In this document: positions 57,101-64,000 of the stretch, in pieces
Numbering within the stretch: the stretch's first letter is position 1
How the letters are laid out: each line of letters opens with the position of its first letter
NCBI RefSeq assembly: GCF_033807575.1
Contig: NC_084705.1
Span: forward strand, 186,001-250,000
DNA: 64,000 nt
Origin: Cydia pomonella
Taxonomy: Eukaryota > Arthropoda > Insecta > Lepidoptera > Tortricidae
Reading direction: 5' to 3'
The notes under the pieces: generated by a model
The model's input: only the letters and a program-made list of their open reading frames with translations
Told to the model about the DNA's origin: nothing
Database searches by the model: none
Position numbers and translations under genes: made by a program

Positions 57101-58649
57101 TGCGAAAAATAGGAAATTCGAAACGAGTGGCGATAAATTAAAACACGACCAAAGGGAGTGTTTTAAATCGACACGAGTTGCGAATTACCTATTCGCACAT
57201 GTATCGTACAACGTTTTACAGTACATATGGCCCTTTAAATGTTCGACACAGTAACGTAATATGCTACTTCTCGTACTAGTGCTATAAAGTAGCCCCATAT
57301 GTACTGTAAACAAAGATTTTCATTACGTGGAACACTTTTTTTAGGATGGCTAGCGACTATAACTTGCATTACTGTGATAATTGTGGTTTGGCTCTGATTA
57401 AAATTCTAGACAATGTAATTTTTTACGCCCCTGTTCGATAATGTGGCAATAGATGGTCTAAAACCAAGCTGGAAAGTGGGCAGTAGCTGTAGCACCTGAA
57501 CTACTACTACTACAATGTTTCATTGTTATCATCATCTGTCATTGGTGATCATTGTTATCATCATCATCTGTCATTGGTGCGAGTAAAAGGTCTTTTTTGG
57601 CGCAACTTTTGCCTTCAAAAACAAAAATTAGGTTATTTATAGGACCAATTACTTGTATTAAAAACCGGCCAAGAGCATGTTGGGCCATGCTCAGTGTAGG
57701 GTTCCGTAGTACGGTACCTTTCACGCGAGTTAAACAAATAGGCAAATTTGTATAATCAGTACCTAATTGAAGTCCTCTTACTATAAAGGGGAAACTTTTT
57801 GCGATAACTCAAAAACAGCTAAGGGGGCGTCCACAAATTACGTAACGCAAAATTCCTAATTTTTTGACCCCCCCACCCCTCATGTAACAGGACCGTCACG
57901 CTTATCTGGGACCCCCCCCCCCCTCTTCAATTCCGTTACGTAAGCAATATAAGTTACCGCAAATTAGGCATGTGAAAAACAAAACATTTTTTTAAATGTA
58001 TTATTATAAAATCGTGCGTGACGTAACGCAAACCTTGACCCCCCCCCCCCCTCCCCAACGTAACAGGACCGTAACGCTTACGTAAAAAATGAGTTCTTCT
58101 AGTGAAGAAAATATAAACGTCCCTGTCAAAAATACATCGCTCTATTTCAACAATTGTCCTCACGCCAATATAAATATTAATTTATATTAAAGTACTGATA
58201 ATTATGCAAATGTTTTCTTATTTCCTCGCAGTAGTCGTGAAAAGCACTATGAAATGCCTCTTCCGGAAACGCTAAAGATGGACTCGTATTATTTGAGCGG
58301 TTTTTCGTCCTCTCCCACAATGTACTATTATAAGCTACTAATTTGACAGACGCCTATTTCTTCTTTTCTACAACCAGCAATTCTGGATCCAATCGAATAT
58401 TTTTGTCGAGCAACATTTTATAAAAGAAGGGTGTTATTTACGCGCAGACTGGCGCAGTTCAAGACGGCGCTGCACGAGCTGTTCCGCTCGGAGCGCGCCA
58501 ACTCGCTGCCGCTGGCGCGCATCGCCGCCTTCGTCAACGACAAGTTCGCGCACGCGCAGTTCGCCCCCGCCGAGGTCACGGCCGCGCTCGACAAGATGAC
58601 GGCCGACAACCACGTCATGGTCGCCGACGACATCATCTTCCTCATCTAA
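33111..58649 (+). CDS. MCM3: MCM3, replicative helicase MCM2-7 subunit, 14 exons, 801 aa
   Basis: Exons: 33111-33182, 33266-33543, 37162-37336, 37628-37866, 39428-39667, 42351-42515, 45885-46083, 51535-51683, 52221-52311, 52689-52904, 55014-55154, 55749-55838, 56883-57031, 58448-58649; all phases agree (801 aa; human 808). The N-terminal OB/zinc region reads VEGIVTRVSLVHPKVVRSVH. The AAA+ core has Walker A GDPSVAKSQ (343-351), Walker B DEFDKM (407-412) and arginine-finger SRFD (475-478). A basic nuclear-signal-like stretch (KEKRRKRR, KRSRR) and an acidic/proline linker precede the C-terminal winged helix ending VMVADDIIFLI. It unwinds origins as part of CMG. Exons 4, 6, 7 and 10 are each followed by tandem copies of their own 3' ends; only the first donor in each set preserves frame. 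AATAAA is at 59439-59444. Confidence 0.95.
33935..35425 (+). mobile_element. 5'-truncated non-LTR retrotransposon (I/LOA/R1-like) with 15-bp target duplication
   Basis: It is bounded by ATGGGGTATAGAGCA on both sides (33920-33934 and 35426-35440) and ends in ACTACAATACAATACA. The frame is open from the 5' break. It sits in MCM3 intron 2 in the same orientation. The exact duplication and intact frame argue for a recent insertion. Confidence 0.9.
33936..35342 (+). pseudogene. Retrotransposon ORF2 C-terminus: RT thumb, RNase H and zinc knuckle
   Basis: The frame is open from 33936 (LTDEVKYLG) to the stop at 35342; the first ATG is 34050. The RT tail is LYKTIIRPLLCYGALVWW. RNase H carries its four acidic/histidine sites: FTDGSKT, AECMGIL, LSDSRAV and KGHSGSRGNDAADELA. 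The end has a CX2CX8HX4C knuckle (LCRGCMETEETASHVVLEC). The polymerase catalytic YxDD part is upstream of the truncation and absent, so the copy cannot be autonomous. Confidence 0.85.
35554..35633 (+). other. Isolated THAP-domain first exon
   Basis: ATG at 35554 begins MVYCSVKWCGKSSQ... and reaches ...GITFHK before a strong donor (CATAA|GTAAGT at 35634). A Cys-X4-Cys near the start followed by an ITFHK/F motif is the THAP zinc-finger N-terminus. No continuation (the C-X2-H half) was found in the following 1.4 kb. It may be a relic of a THAP gene or P-element-type transposase, or the first exon of a gene with a distant second exon. Confidence 0.55.
36041..36217. repeat. Palindromic MITE, GGCGGGTCCACACAGAGCGAGC family (left end missing)
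   Basis: The arms GAGGCAATTTCCTCACGCA and TGCGTGAGGAAATTACCTCG surround mirrored GTGCCTCGG/CCGAGGCAC. The right end reads GCTCGCTTTGTGTGGACCCGGC. The same family is at 59106-59237 and, in pieces, in the PPAN introns. Confidence 0.75.
36640..37020 (-). pseudogene. RTE-type retrotransposon remnant, decayed
   Basis: Minus-strand translation gives LKVAQRAIKRAMHGISLQDR, IRN.DI..RTKVT.IA.RIAQLKW.W.GHI, then frameshifted traces of the WRP...GR...TDDI-R tail. This is the conserved C-terminal stretch of RTE-like ORF2. It lies in MCM3 intron 2. Confidence 0.75.
37730..39168 (+). repeat. MCM3 exon-4 array: 152-bp unit, 9 full copies plus one partial
   Basis: The unit starts at CAGCTGCCGCGCTCC (37730, within exon 4), includes the exon end GGAACCTTCAG, the donor GTATGT and intron TCACTAACA. 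Copies start at 37730, 37882, 38034, 38186, 38338, 38490, 38642, 38794 and 38946. A tenth (39098-39168) has an internal deletion. Copies are almost identical (for example GAC/GAT near 38677). The unit is not a multiple of three and each copy ends in TAA, so only the first donor keeps the MCM3 frame. A downstream relic, CTAACACAGCTGCCGC at 39244-39259, marks the old intron sequence. Confidence 0.95.
39945..40440. repeat. 160-bp tandem repeat, about 3 copies, inside the element
   Basis: TCATTGAACTTGAGAGTGCC occurs at 40001, 40161 and, with one change, 40321, an exact 160-bp period. The flanking ACATTTACGAAGTC and TTTATAAATGCTATTGTAAG words repeat with it. Confidence 0.9.
40840..41286 (+). CDS. 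Transposon-encoded protein fragment, 148 aa
   Basis: The N-terminal part is acidic (EDETDYEKD), then ELQKWALKFNIPHAAVNGLL, NRRLNNVLAKDARTLLNT and a final ISINTTILHHQPCH. The middle resembles the N-terminal domain found in animal proteins associated with CACTA-type or related transposases; I recall the pattern but cannot name the domain. The catalytic part is absent, so this is a remnant or accessory gene of the element. Confidence 0.45.
   Translation: MKDVEVEDNVSVCEVNDFSEKESSTEDETDYEKDFALKSELQKWALKFNIPHAAVNGLLIILNRRLNNVLAKDARTLLNTNKEIVQINELSPGMYWHSSLITRLVYCVSQGHVKCFNMRKSFFIKYWSISINTTILHHQPCHLNKKNI
42420..44912 (+). repeat. MCM3 exon-6 array: parent copy plus 21 copies of a 113-bp unit
   Basis: The parent lies in exon 6 (CTGCTCACGG... 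to the donor CGCAG|GTACTT) and is 120 bp. Every later copy lacks the same 7 bp (GCGCCGCGCGCCG becomes GCGCCG). Copies start at 42541 and repeat every 113 bp to 44800; one is 112 bp (a G lost near 44427). A few carry GTGAGGCTC for GTGGGGCTC (near 44500, 44612, 44838). The last copy runs into the intron at CTGCTCACTCGTC. No stop occurs in the unit in any of the three plus frames, so ORFs of over 740 codons result; these are not separate genes. Confidence 0.95.
45520..45591 (+). other. GC-rich exon-like island in MCM3 intron 6
   Basis: 72 bp of very high GC content lie between AGTACCAG and GGTATGC, which resemble an acceptor and a donor. One frame is open across all 24 codons (GLMSYEEVSPTGRPRPGAGR plus ARNK). 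MCM3 phase at this position would give a stop after three codons, so it is not part of normal MCM3. It could be a poison exon, a captured exon or a chance island. Confidence 0.35.
45681..45815. repeat. Fold-back element before MCM3 exon 7
   Basis: GCAACGTTGTATAAGTAGGTC at the left pairs with GACCCTTCTTATACAACTGTTGC at the right. The middle contains CCTACGCCTTCGGCTCCGGC. Non-coding. Confidence 0.7.
45971..49283 (+). repeat. MCM3 exon-7 array: 152-bp unit, 22 copies
   Basis: The unit begins at CCATCCACGAGG (45971 in exon 7), carries the exon end TACGGCCGG, the donor GTGGGTACATG and ACACACAGACAACATGGCGG intron, then joins the next copy. Copies begin every 152 bp from 45971 to 49163 without indels. 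Variants: ACACGGACAAC in the units ending near 46710, 46862 and 48534; CGCGCTTTGC at 47866. Each copy has an in-frame TGA just after the donor, so only the first donor (46084) can give MCM3. The last copy stops at GTGGGTA and abuts an interspersed repeat. Confidence 0.95.
49284..49400. repeat. Dispersed repeat copy abutting the exon-7 array
   Basis: It shares ordered words with 17690-17920: GGGAGTGTGC, ACTGCAGGGGGCAGCAC, AGATGGCAGA, AACGCGCACGGTC. It begins within a few bases of the array end, so either the array was cut by this insertion or the array ended at it. Confidence 0.55.
49856..49912 (+). repeat. SINE 3'-end fragment
   Basis: CTTAGTCAATTTGTGTAATAA and the following ATGTCCTATAATATT equal the 3' part of the SINE at 14536, then a T-rich run. 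Located in MCM3 intron 7. Confidence 0.75.
50972..51287. repeat. Fold-back MITE in MCM3 intron 7
   Basis: The outer ends AGTTAGTGTACCATACTATC and GATAGTATGGCACACTAACT are inverted. An inner pair, GGCGCCTGGCAACTGTTCAG with CTGAACAGCTGCCAGGCGC, and CAACAAAGGGG with CCCCTTTGTTG, also fold. No ORF. Confidence 0.75.
52785..53028 (+). repeat. MCM3 exon-10 duplication: 122-bp unit, 2 copies
   Basis: AAGTTCCTGCACATAGCC at 52785 in exon 10 recurs at 52907, and the copy reaches a second AGGGTAAGT at 53024-53032. The seam is AAGT, shared by the exon (AAGTTCC) and the donor (GTAAGTCTC). Copies look identical. Use of the second donor would add 122 nt and meet TAG at once, so the first donor (52905) is the coding one. 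Confidence 0.95.
53969..54055. repeat. GGTTCCGTA-type dispersed repeat copy
   Basis: Same word order as 22702-22860: TAGGGTTCCGTAGCCAAATG, GCAAAAAACGGAACCC, CTGTCTGTCCG, GTCACAGCCACTTTTTT. Inserted in a region related to the palindromic repeat of 57080-57310. Confidence 0.8.
54110..54179. mobile_element. 70-bp hAT-like hairpin element with near-perfect 8-bp target duplication
   Basis: Arms of 28 bp (54110-54137 and 54152-54179) begin CAGGGCTCGAACAAATCAT and mirror it at the right, with a 14-bp loop. The flanks are ATTATTAC (54102-54109) and ATTATTGC (54180-54187). There is no interior left, so this is a minimal derivative. Confidence 0.8.
55213..55540 (+). pseudogene. Non-LTR retrotransposon remnant in MCM3 intron 11
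   Basis: Open frame 55213-55539 reads CALWTGYTQKSDGALRAQCN, NAFGVLMGLKKYCSASGMFA, then RKRVASLMHRI. This is the conserved C-terminal stretch of a retroelement ORF2 common in Lepidoptera (W..YTQ.A..ALRVQYNNAFR...CSASxMFAEAR). It is 5'-truncated with no catalytic region. Confidence 0.7.
57075..57312. repeat. Palindromic dispersed repeat (GTACATTACGATACAAGTGCG family)
   Basis: ATTACGATACAAGTGCGAAAA at the left is mirrored by TTCGCACATGTATCGTACAAC, around AACACGACCAAAGGGAGTGTTTTA. CAGTACATATGG / CCATATGTACTG-like ends follow. A related, broken copy runs from about 53790 to 54900 (CGCACGTGTATCGAACGACG, CACCATATGTACTGTAAATA). Confidence 0.7.
57832..58095. repeat. C-run dispersed repeat (ACGTAACGCAAA...GACCCCCCC)
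   Basis: GTCCACAAATTACGTAACGCA, TTTTTGACCCCCCCACCCC, AACAGGACCGTCACGCTTA and a second similar block near 58020-58085. This is a repeat pattern common in lepidopteran introns. Runs of 9-11 C may be inaccurate. Confidence 0.6.
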
Positions 58650-59105
58650 CTGCAGCCCACGGGTCTCGTATACCTAAATCCGAGATTGTGCCGATGACAT
58701 CTTAGTTTTTAGTTAGATCGTTCTGTCGGCGTGGCTAAGTGAGAATACATTTTATTTTGTATGTATACCTAAAAACCTAAACCGACTCGGTTTTATTGCT
58801 TTTGCGTTTAATATCAGTAAATAAGATCAACTAAAGTTATCCCGCCTCGTTTAAGTGATCTGTTTTTGCTTTCAATGAAATATCGGATTTCAATATTACA
58901 CAAGTTGTTTTTGTTTTATTTGAACATCTAGAAATTTGATTCATAATTTCATTTCAAAATTATGTATTGATTCTATCGAGTTAACAACTATCCCGCCTCG
59001 ATTAAGTGATCTTTTTTGCTTTTAATGAAATGTCAGATTCCAATATTGAACAATTTGTTCTTGAATGAATGATCTAGAAATTTGATTCACACAAAGTTCT
59101 GAATA

Positions 59106-59237
59106 GGCGGGTCCACACAGAGCGAGCAGCGTCGCGAGGAAATTCTCTCGCGCGGCAAACGGCTCATGTAGACGTGCCTCGGCTATTTGCCGCGCGAGGA
59201 AATTTCGTCGCGACGCTGCTCGCTGTGTGGACCCGCC
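59106..59237. mobile_element. Complete palindromic MITE (GGCGGGTCCACACAGAGCGAGC family), TA-flanked
   Basis: GGCGGGTCCACACAGAGCGA at the left is exactly inverted at the right end, with TA on each side. The inner GCGCGGCAAACGGCTCATGT and CTATTTGCCGCGCGAGG also pair. At 132 bp it is the best-preserved member in the window. It interrupts the second copy of a 151-bp duplication. Confidence 0.85.
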
Positions 59238-59483
59238 TAATAACTAATATGAAAATCATGTGTTGATTCTATCAAGTTAACAACAGTGCCTTAAAATAAG
59301 TACAAATCTCATCACAATGGTTTGATTGGTGAGTCCCACCTGTAAAGTACAGCATTTTGAGAATGCCGCTTGTATTCGTTACTGTTACGTGTTAGCTATT
59401 AAGTTTGTGTTTAAGTACTACATTAAGTGAAAAATCTGAATAAACCGATTTTATAACATCCTTATCTTTTTTTAATAAAAGTT

Positions 59484-59537
59484 AATAATCACACTATGAT
59501 AAATTGTGAATTATCAATTTGTCATAGTGTGATTATT
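59484..59537. other. 54-bp near-perfect hairpin between convergent genes
   Basis: The arms 59484-59506 and 59515-59537 pair at 22 of 23 positions (AATAATCACACTATGA...), with an 8-nt loop TGAATTAT. It lies downstream of the first MCM3 AATAAA and downstream of the PPAN stop, so read-through from either side would transcribe it. Its function is unknown; it may be a tiny MITE. Confidence 0.8.
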
Positions 59538-59613
59538 CATTTTTTATAATGTCAATTTTGCTCTAGTTTCTTTCGAAATAAAAAACCAAAATTACTAGAA
59601 GATCCATTTATTG

Positions 59614-62600
59614 TCATTTGCGACCTTTCTTGCCCTGTTTACCAGACTTGAACTTATTCACTTTGCCTCCAAACACCTTCTTAGGCTTGTTAAAACTCTT
59701 ATCCCTTCCTTTGCCTTTATTTCCTTGGAAATTCCTTCCTCCGTCCTGGTTTTTATTGAATTTTCTTCCGCCTTCCCTACTGTGGAATCCTTCTTTCTTG
59801 TTTTGGAATTTCTTTCCGCCACCTTCTCTGTCGTCTTTATTTCTATTAAACTTCCTCCCGCCGTCTTTATTTTGGAACTGCCTGCCCTTATTCTGGAAGC
59901 GTCCATCCTTGCTTTGCGAGCCGCCCTTTTGACTGGGGTCATATTTCTTCTGCAGTTTATTGTCGAGTCTCATCTTTTTGAAGCCGCGCACGGAGTCGTC
60001 GCCGGCCCTTCGTTTCCGCGGAGCACTGAATAAATCTGATACAAACAAAGTTTGACACTTTAAAACCGGAGCTCTCATTATATGAATAATATTGAAGAAC
60101 TCGTGAAATACGACTGAGAGTTCATACTTGCCTCTGAACTCAAGTAGAAAACGTATGAACTCTCAAAAAACCGGAACTCTCACTCTCGTATTACCATCAA
60201 AATGAACAAAAGTTGCAAGTGCTACCTCGGTCGGGCTCGGCGCCGACGGCCTCGCGGTAGTAGCCGGCGTCGTCGTCGTCGTCGTCCTCCCCCCCCTCCC
60301 CGGCCTGCGACTCGGCGTCGGCCAGCTCCATCAGCCGCTGGCTCTCCGTCACCTCCCGCTTCTTCTTGATGCCTTCGAGCGCCTTCTGCTTCAGTTCCTC
60401 CTTCTCCCTCTGATCAAATGAAGACATAAAAACATGCTAGTCTGTTAAACCTCCGTGGGACTCGAACGTGTTCAAATTAACGTTTATAATAATTGTAATA
60501 GGAAAAAAGTCATATCCTATCGCTACTTTTTGTAGACACACTAGAGAGATCTGATATAAAAACAATTTCTAAGAGATCTATAATATATATATATCTAGCA
60601 CTTTATCTACCAGTTAAACTTGTTTGATGATTGTGAAACGCCAACGATGACTTTATTTCTCGAATAAGTGGCGAGTACTAAGGTACTTGAATAAGTTCAA
60701 GACTTTACTTGGACATTGTCAAACAAAGACGTTATTCTCGCTGACAATAAATTTTTGGTTTCTATGAATAACTATTAACATATTATGTAAAAGTTAAAGC
60801 AGGTCTTCTAATGTCATTTCGATGTAGCGGCTGAAGCTGCCCTCACTAACCCTTATACTAAATAAATTATTTCATGACGGTAATAAAATTGTGTGTAAAT
60901 AACAACCGACCTGTTTCCGCTTGACGTTCTGCTCCTGCTGCGCCTTGCGACTTTCTTTCTGCTTCTTCTTGGCGTCCCTCTTCTTCTTGATGGCCGCCTT
61001 CTCTTCCTCAGTCTTCTCGATCAGCTCGTGGAACAGTACCTCGCCGTCCATGAGCCCGTCCTCGACCTGAAAGATGTTCGTTATTAGTTGGGTCCGTACA
61101 GAGCGAGCATACGCGCGAGGCAAATTCCTCGCGCACAAAACTGCCAATGTAGACGTTCCTCGGCCGAGGCAGAACGCACGTTTTCCTCGGGCGAGCGCGA
61201 CCTTGGCCGTTTTTCGGCATGCTCAAAGGCGTCCAGTCGTTTGCCGCGCGCTGGTCGGGACGTGTTTGTTTGGTGCGCGTGGTTATTTTGTTAAAATTTG
61301 AAAAAATTAAAAAAAACCAATGTAGCAAATACCCAATTAACCCCAACTATATAAATAGGGAAATTAGAGAGTATTGATGTTTCATTTGATTGTAAATTTA
61401 ATAAATAGACGGAGACTGGTGTACGAGTCTTCCATCGCTAAATAACGCTGCGTGGGAAGCACCATCTCCCTGAAAGTGGTACCTTTCTTCAATTTGTGTC
61501 TTGCCATTTAAATTTTACGTGTAATTGTGAACATAACAAGTCAAATCAGTCCTTTTTTTAAATACGATTAAAATTTGTCTTGACTACATTTTCTAACCTC
61601 AAAAGAGCCGATTTCCGTATCGTGATAATATTTATAGATTTGTTGCACCCAAAATCTCCTGCAACTTGTTCGTTTTCTTTTGGATTGCTTTGAAAACCAA
61701 AATAAAACATACACGAGCCACGGCAGTGAATGTGTGCAGCTCCATTTTGAACAGCTGACTGAGGGACGCCATCTTGCCGAGCAAATTGGGTCGGCAGAGG
61801 TAAAAGTTACACGAGCACGTGGCCGCGTGAGGCCCGTCGTTTGCCGCGCGAGGAAATTTCCTCGCGAGGCTGCTCGCTCGGTGTGAACCCGCCTATTAGA
61901 TAGATACATTTTATGCCACGCACCAAGATGTGAAGACTGCTGACGGTGACAGTGGCCTTAAGTTGTCACCTCGACGCAACAAGGCGCGGCGCCTCGTAAC
62001 GTGAACCGAGCGCATGAGGTAGGACCACAAGGTAGTAACAGTAACCGTTCATAGACTTTACCTCGTTGCAATAAGGTGGAAGTTACCTTGATCAACTGCA
62101 GAGATATCCTCGGGCCGAGCTCGTAGAGGCGCAAGGCCGACTTGGAGTCCTGCGCGGCGCCCCGCGAGGCGAGCGCCTGGGGCAGGAGCACTTGCGACGC
62201 CGGGTCGTCCTCGAACTCGCTCTCGGACAATAGGGCCGCTCTGTAATATTTTATACAAAAGTCATACATCAGGAATACTGACACATAATACACTAATACA
62301 CTGAGATAATATACTGAGGATACATAATGAGAATTTAAAAAAAAACTGAGCAAAACTGAAAAAAAAAAACTTACTTGTCAAAGAATTCCGACATGTCTTT
62401 GCAGCGATTTAAATTTGGTATTTTGCCTTGAACTATCTGAAAAAAAGTATACGTATTACATTGTACAAAAACTTTGCTGGTGTAACACATTCTGTAATGC
62501 CAAAAGTGTTATAAGGTTACTTTTAGAGCCGAATCAATGTTATGCAAAAAGTGGAAAATATTGTAATAACTGTACTTTTTTGGTGCCCTTGTTAAGTCCG

Positions 62601-63334
62601 ACGGGCGTCGCTCGGATGACGTAGTGCCGCAGATCGATTATTTTTGTGGAAGGGTTGTAGTTCATCAACACGCAGCGGCGGATGTTCTTTAATTTTACCT
62701 GCAATAACCAATATATACTAATATGTTACAGAAAAACAGCAATTTGAGTATAATAAATCAAAGGCGTAGAAACAAGTGATCGTACTCGTAAATAAACTTG
62801 TCATTAGGCGGGTCCACACAGAGCGAGCATACGTGCGAGGCAATGTTCTCGCGCAAAAACCGGTTAGTGTAGACGTGCCTCGGCCGAGGCAGCGCGCTCA
62901 GGCGAGGAAAATGCGCGCGCTGCCTCGGCCGAGGCACGTCTACACTGGCCGTTTTGTGCGCGAGGAAATTGCCCCGCACATACGTGCTCGCTCGCTCACT
63001 CGCCTATTTGTCAAAAGCCAGAATTTAAATAGTCAGTTTCAGAATGTTTTGCTCATTGCCAACCCAGAAGGTCTCATAATCTGAATTCAGATTCCTGCAG
63101 TGACCCTTATTTTTTATTTATTTGCAACAAGAACAAGCCTTTTCTATTTGATTGAATCCATACGGTGGTGATATTGATGGTGGGGAACATGTTCTGGAAC
63201 ATGGTGGCCATGAGCTTCATGTGCATGCCCTCGCCGGAGAAGGAGTTGAGCACGATGAGCGGCGCGTGCTGGAAGGCCTTCATCATCACGTACTGCTTGC
63301 GGAGGGAGGACACCACGTCGCGCGCGAGGCTGTA
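59614..63334 (-). CDS. PPAN: PPAN / Peter Pan (Brix-domain 60S biogenesis factor), 3' seven exons, 423 aa visible
   Basis: Exons: 63164-63334, 62576-62698, 62375-62436, 62087-62240, 60911-61066, 60226-60409, 59614-60035, all GT/AG and in phase. The first begins YSLARDVVSSLR, so the gene's N-terminal exons are beyond the right edge. Brix landmarks: HAPLIVLNSFSGEGMHMKLM, NIRRCVLMNYNP and the closing YELGPRISLQLIK. A Lys/Glu-rich coiled region, an acidic run (EDDDDDDAGYY) and a C-terminal tail with repeated basic units (KFQNK, RKFNKN) follow, longer in Asn/Gly than in vertebrates. PPAN (Ssf1 in yeast) is needed for 27S pre-rRNA processing in the nucleolus. An AATAAA begins one base after the stop codon. 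Confidence 0.92.
61085..61250. repeat. MITE fragment of the GGCGGGTCCACACAGAGCGAGC family
   Basis: TTGGGTCCGTACAGAGCGAGC, then CGCGCGAGGCAAATTCCTCG and TGTAGACGTTCCTCGGCCG. The right half is lost or replaced. In a PPAN intron. Confidence 0.7.
61795..61894. repeat. MITE fragment, right half of the same family
   Basis: TTTGCCGCGCGAGGAAATTT, CTCGCGAGGCTGCTCGCT and GGTGTGAACCCGCC. No left half is visible. In a PPAN intron. Confidence 0.7.
62807..63004. repeat. MITE copy of the same family
   Basis: It begins GGCGGGTCCACACAGAGCGA after TA and has the inner mirrored GACGTGCCTCGGCCGAGGC / GCCTCGGCCGAGGCACGTC. The right end is slightly degraded (GCTCGCTCACTCGCC). In a PPAN intron. Confidence 0.8.
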
Positions 63335-64000
63335 CTGTACAAAGGAGTTTGTTAACTTTTATCATATTCATCATCATATCAGACAGCAAAAAGATGTCCA
63401 CTGCTGAACACAGACAACACCTAAGGAAGGTCAGCTGTATGGTACGGCATCAGAAGGTGTTAGGTTAAATTAACCATCTAGAATTTTGCACCAAGTAATA
63501 AACTTTCTACTGCTATCCTTGGGGCCCCAAGGATCGCCAACATGGGCAACATGTATAAATACATTATATCTATGTTACTGTACAGCCAACGTCAAAAATA
63601 TGTTTATACTTTTGCACCTTACTCTTTTGTAATGGCGGTAATTTAACCCTTTATATGAGATGAAGATTGAATGGAGGATTTTTTTCAGTGTTGCCCATCA
63701 AAATGTTAACATATCTTGGATGTTGACCGTGGGACAGTTTGTGATGTGGCATAGACCAGTTTATTGTTTGAATTGAAGTGGGGTTTTTAATTTATGTCAA
63801 ATTATACACAAATTACAACAATAGTATTTACATTAAATGGTTCCTTGACAGAAAACATAAATTTGTGACAGAGTGGTTGGAAACAAAACAATGAAAATTA
63901 AAACAAGAAATGTTACTTTGCTAATCCTTTTTTCGAGAAATGATTGCGTTGAGTGTTCTGGAGCAGTTGGAAATAATTAGGTACAACAATAGAGGGATGA
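63335..64000. other. PPAN intron, no exon recognised
   Basis: It lies upstream of the first visible PPAN exon. It is AT-rich. I looked on the minus strand for the expected preceding Brix exon (ending near TLTF-V-KK) and did not see it, so that exon is beyond the window. Confidence 0.5.

Larger units (their letters stand above)
58650..59613. other. MCM3 3' UTR and convergent gap to PPAN
   Basis: It contains a diverged tandem duplication (TCCCGCCTCG at 58840ff and 58991ff, period 151 bp, running to the GAGTTAACAAC words). The second copy is interrupted by the MITE at 59106-59237. The MCM3 AATAAA is at 59439-59444, with another AATAAA near 59576. A hairpin is at 59484-59537. Confidence 0.6.

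Overview
The window looks like insect nuclear DNA, most likely from a moth or butterfly. It holds six protein-coding genes with short GC-rich exons and long AT-rich introns. The introns are filled with DNA transposons, fold-back MITEs, a tRNA-derived SINE and 5'-truncated non-LTR retrotransposons of kinds I associate with Lepidoptera. All exon models were built by eye from splice sites, reading phase and remembered family homology; no search was run.

Layout: (1) 1728-4418 minus, first coding exon of a large C2H2 zinc-finger protein whose later exons lie to the left. (2) 5444-19191 plus, EMC2 (ER membrane complex subunit 2), 8 coding exons; its introns hold a 2.4-kb mariner-type transposon, an ORF1-like retroelement, a reverse-transcriptase remnant, a 5S-rRNA-derived repeat and a SINE. 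(3) 20434-27614 minus, TRMT11 (tRNA guanosine-2-N-methyltransferase catalytic subunit), 9 exons, tail-to-tail with EMC2. (4) 28451-32476 minus, an OVCA2/FSH-family serine hydrolase, 4 exons. (5) 33111-58649 plus, MCM3 (replicative helicase subunit), 14 exons, head-to-head with OVCA2 across 634 bp that contain a perfect palindromic E2F site. (6) 59614-63334 minus, PPAN/Peter Pan (Brix-domain ribosome biogenesis factor), 7 exons seen, 5' end off the right edge, converging on MCM3. The genes are ordinary housekeeping functions (membrane protein insertion, tRNA modification, DNA replication, 60S biogenesis) and do not form a pathway.

The most unusual structure is in MCM3. Four of its exons (4, 6, 7, 10) are followed by tandem duplications whose unit is the 3' part of that exon plus its 5' splice site plus a little intron: 152 bp x 9.5, 113 bp x 21 (plus the parent), 152 bp x 22 and 122 bp x 2. 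In three cases the seam falls on a short direct repeat shared by exon and intron. The coding copy is always the first and stays intact. Decayed duplications of exon sequence, also on the downstream side, are visible at TRMT11 exon 8 (this one includes the donor) and OVCA2 exon 2. This suggests a recurrent process in which exon/intron-junction segments are copied downstream; an assembly or amplification artefact must be excluded for the near-perfect arrays.

Other items of note: an intact hAT-like element nested in another repeat with a perfect 8-bp target duplication; a 70-bp hAT-like hairpin; a probable CACTA/EnSpm-like element with 160-bp internal tandem repeats; a family of palindromic MITEs with at least five copies; an isolated THAP-domain first exon; and a GC-rich orphan exon-like island in MCM3 intron 6.
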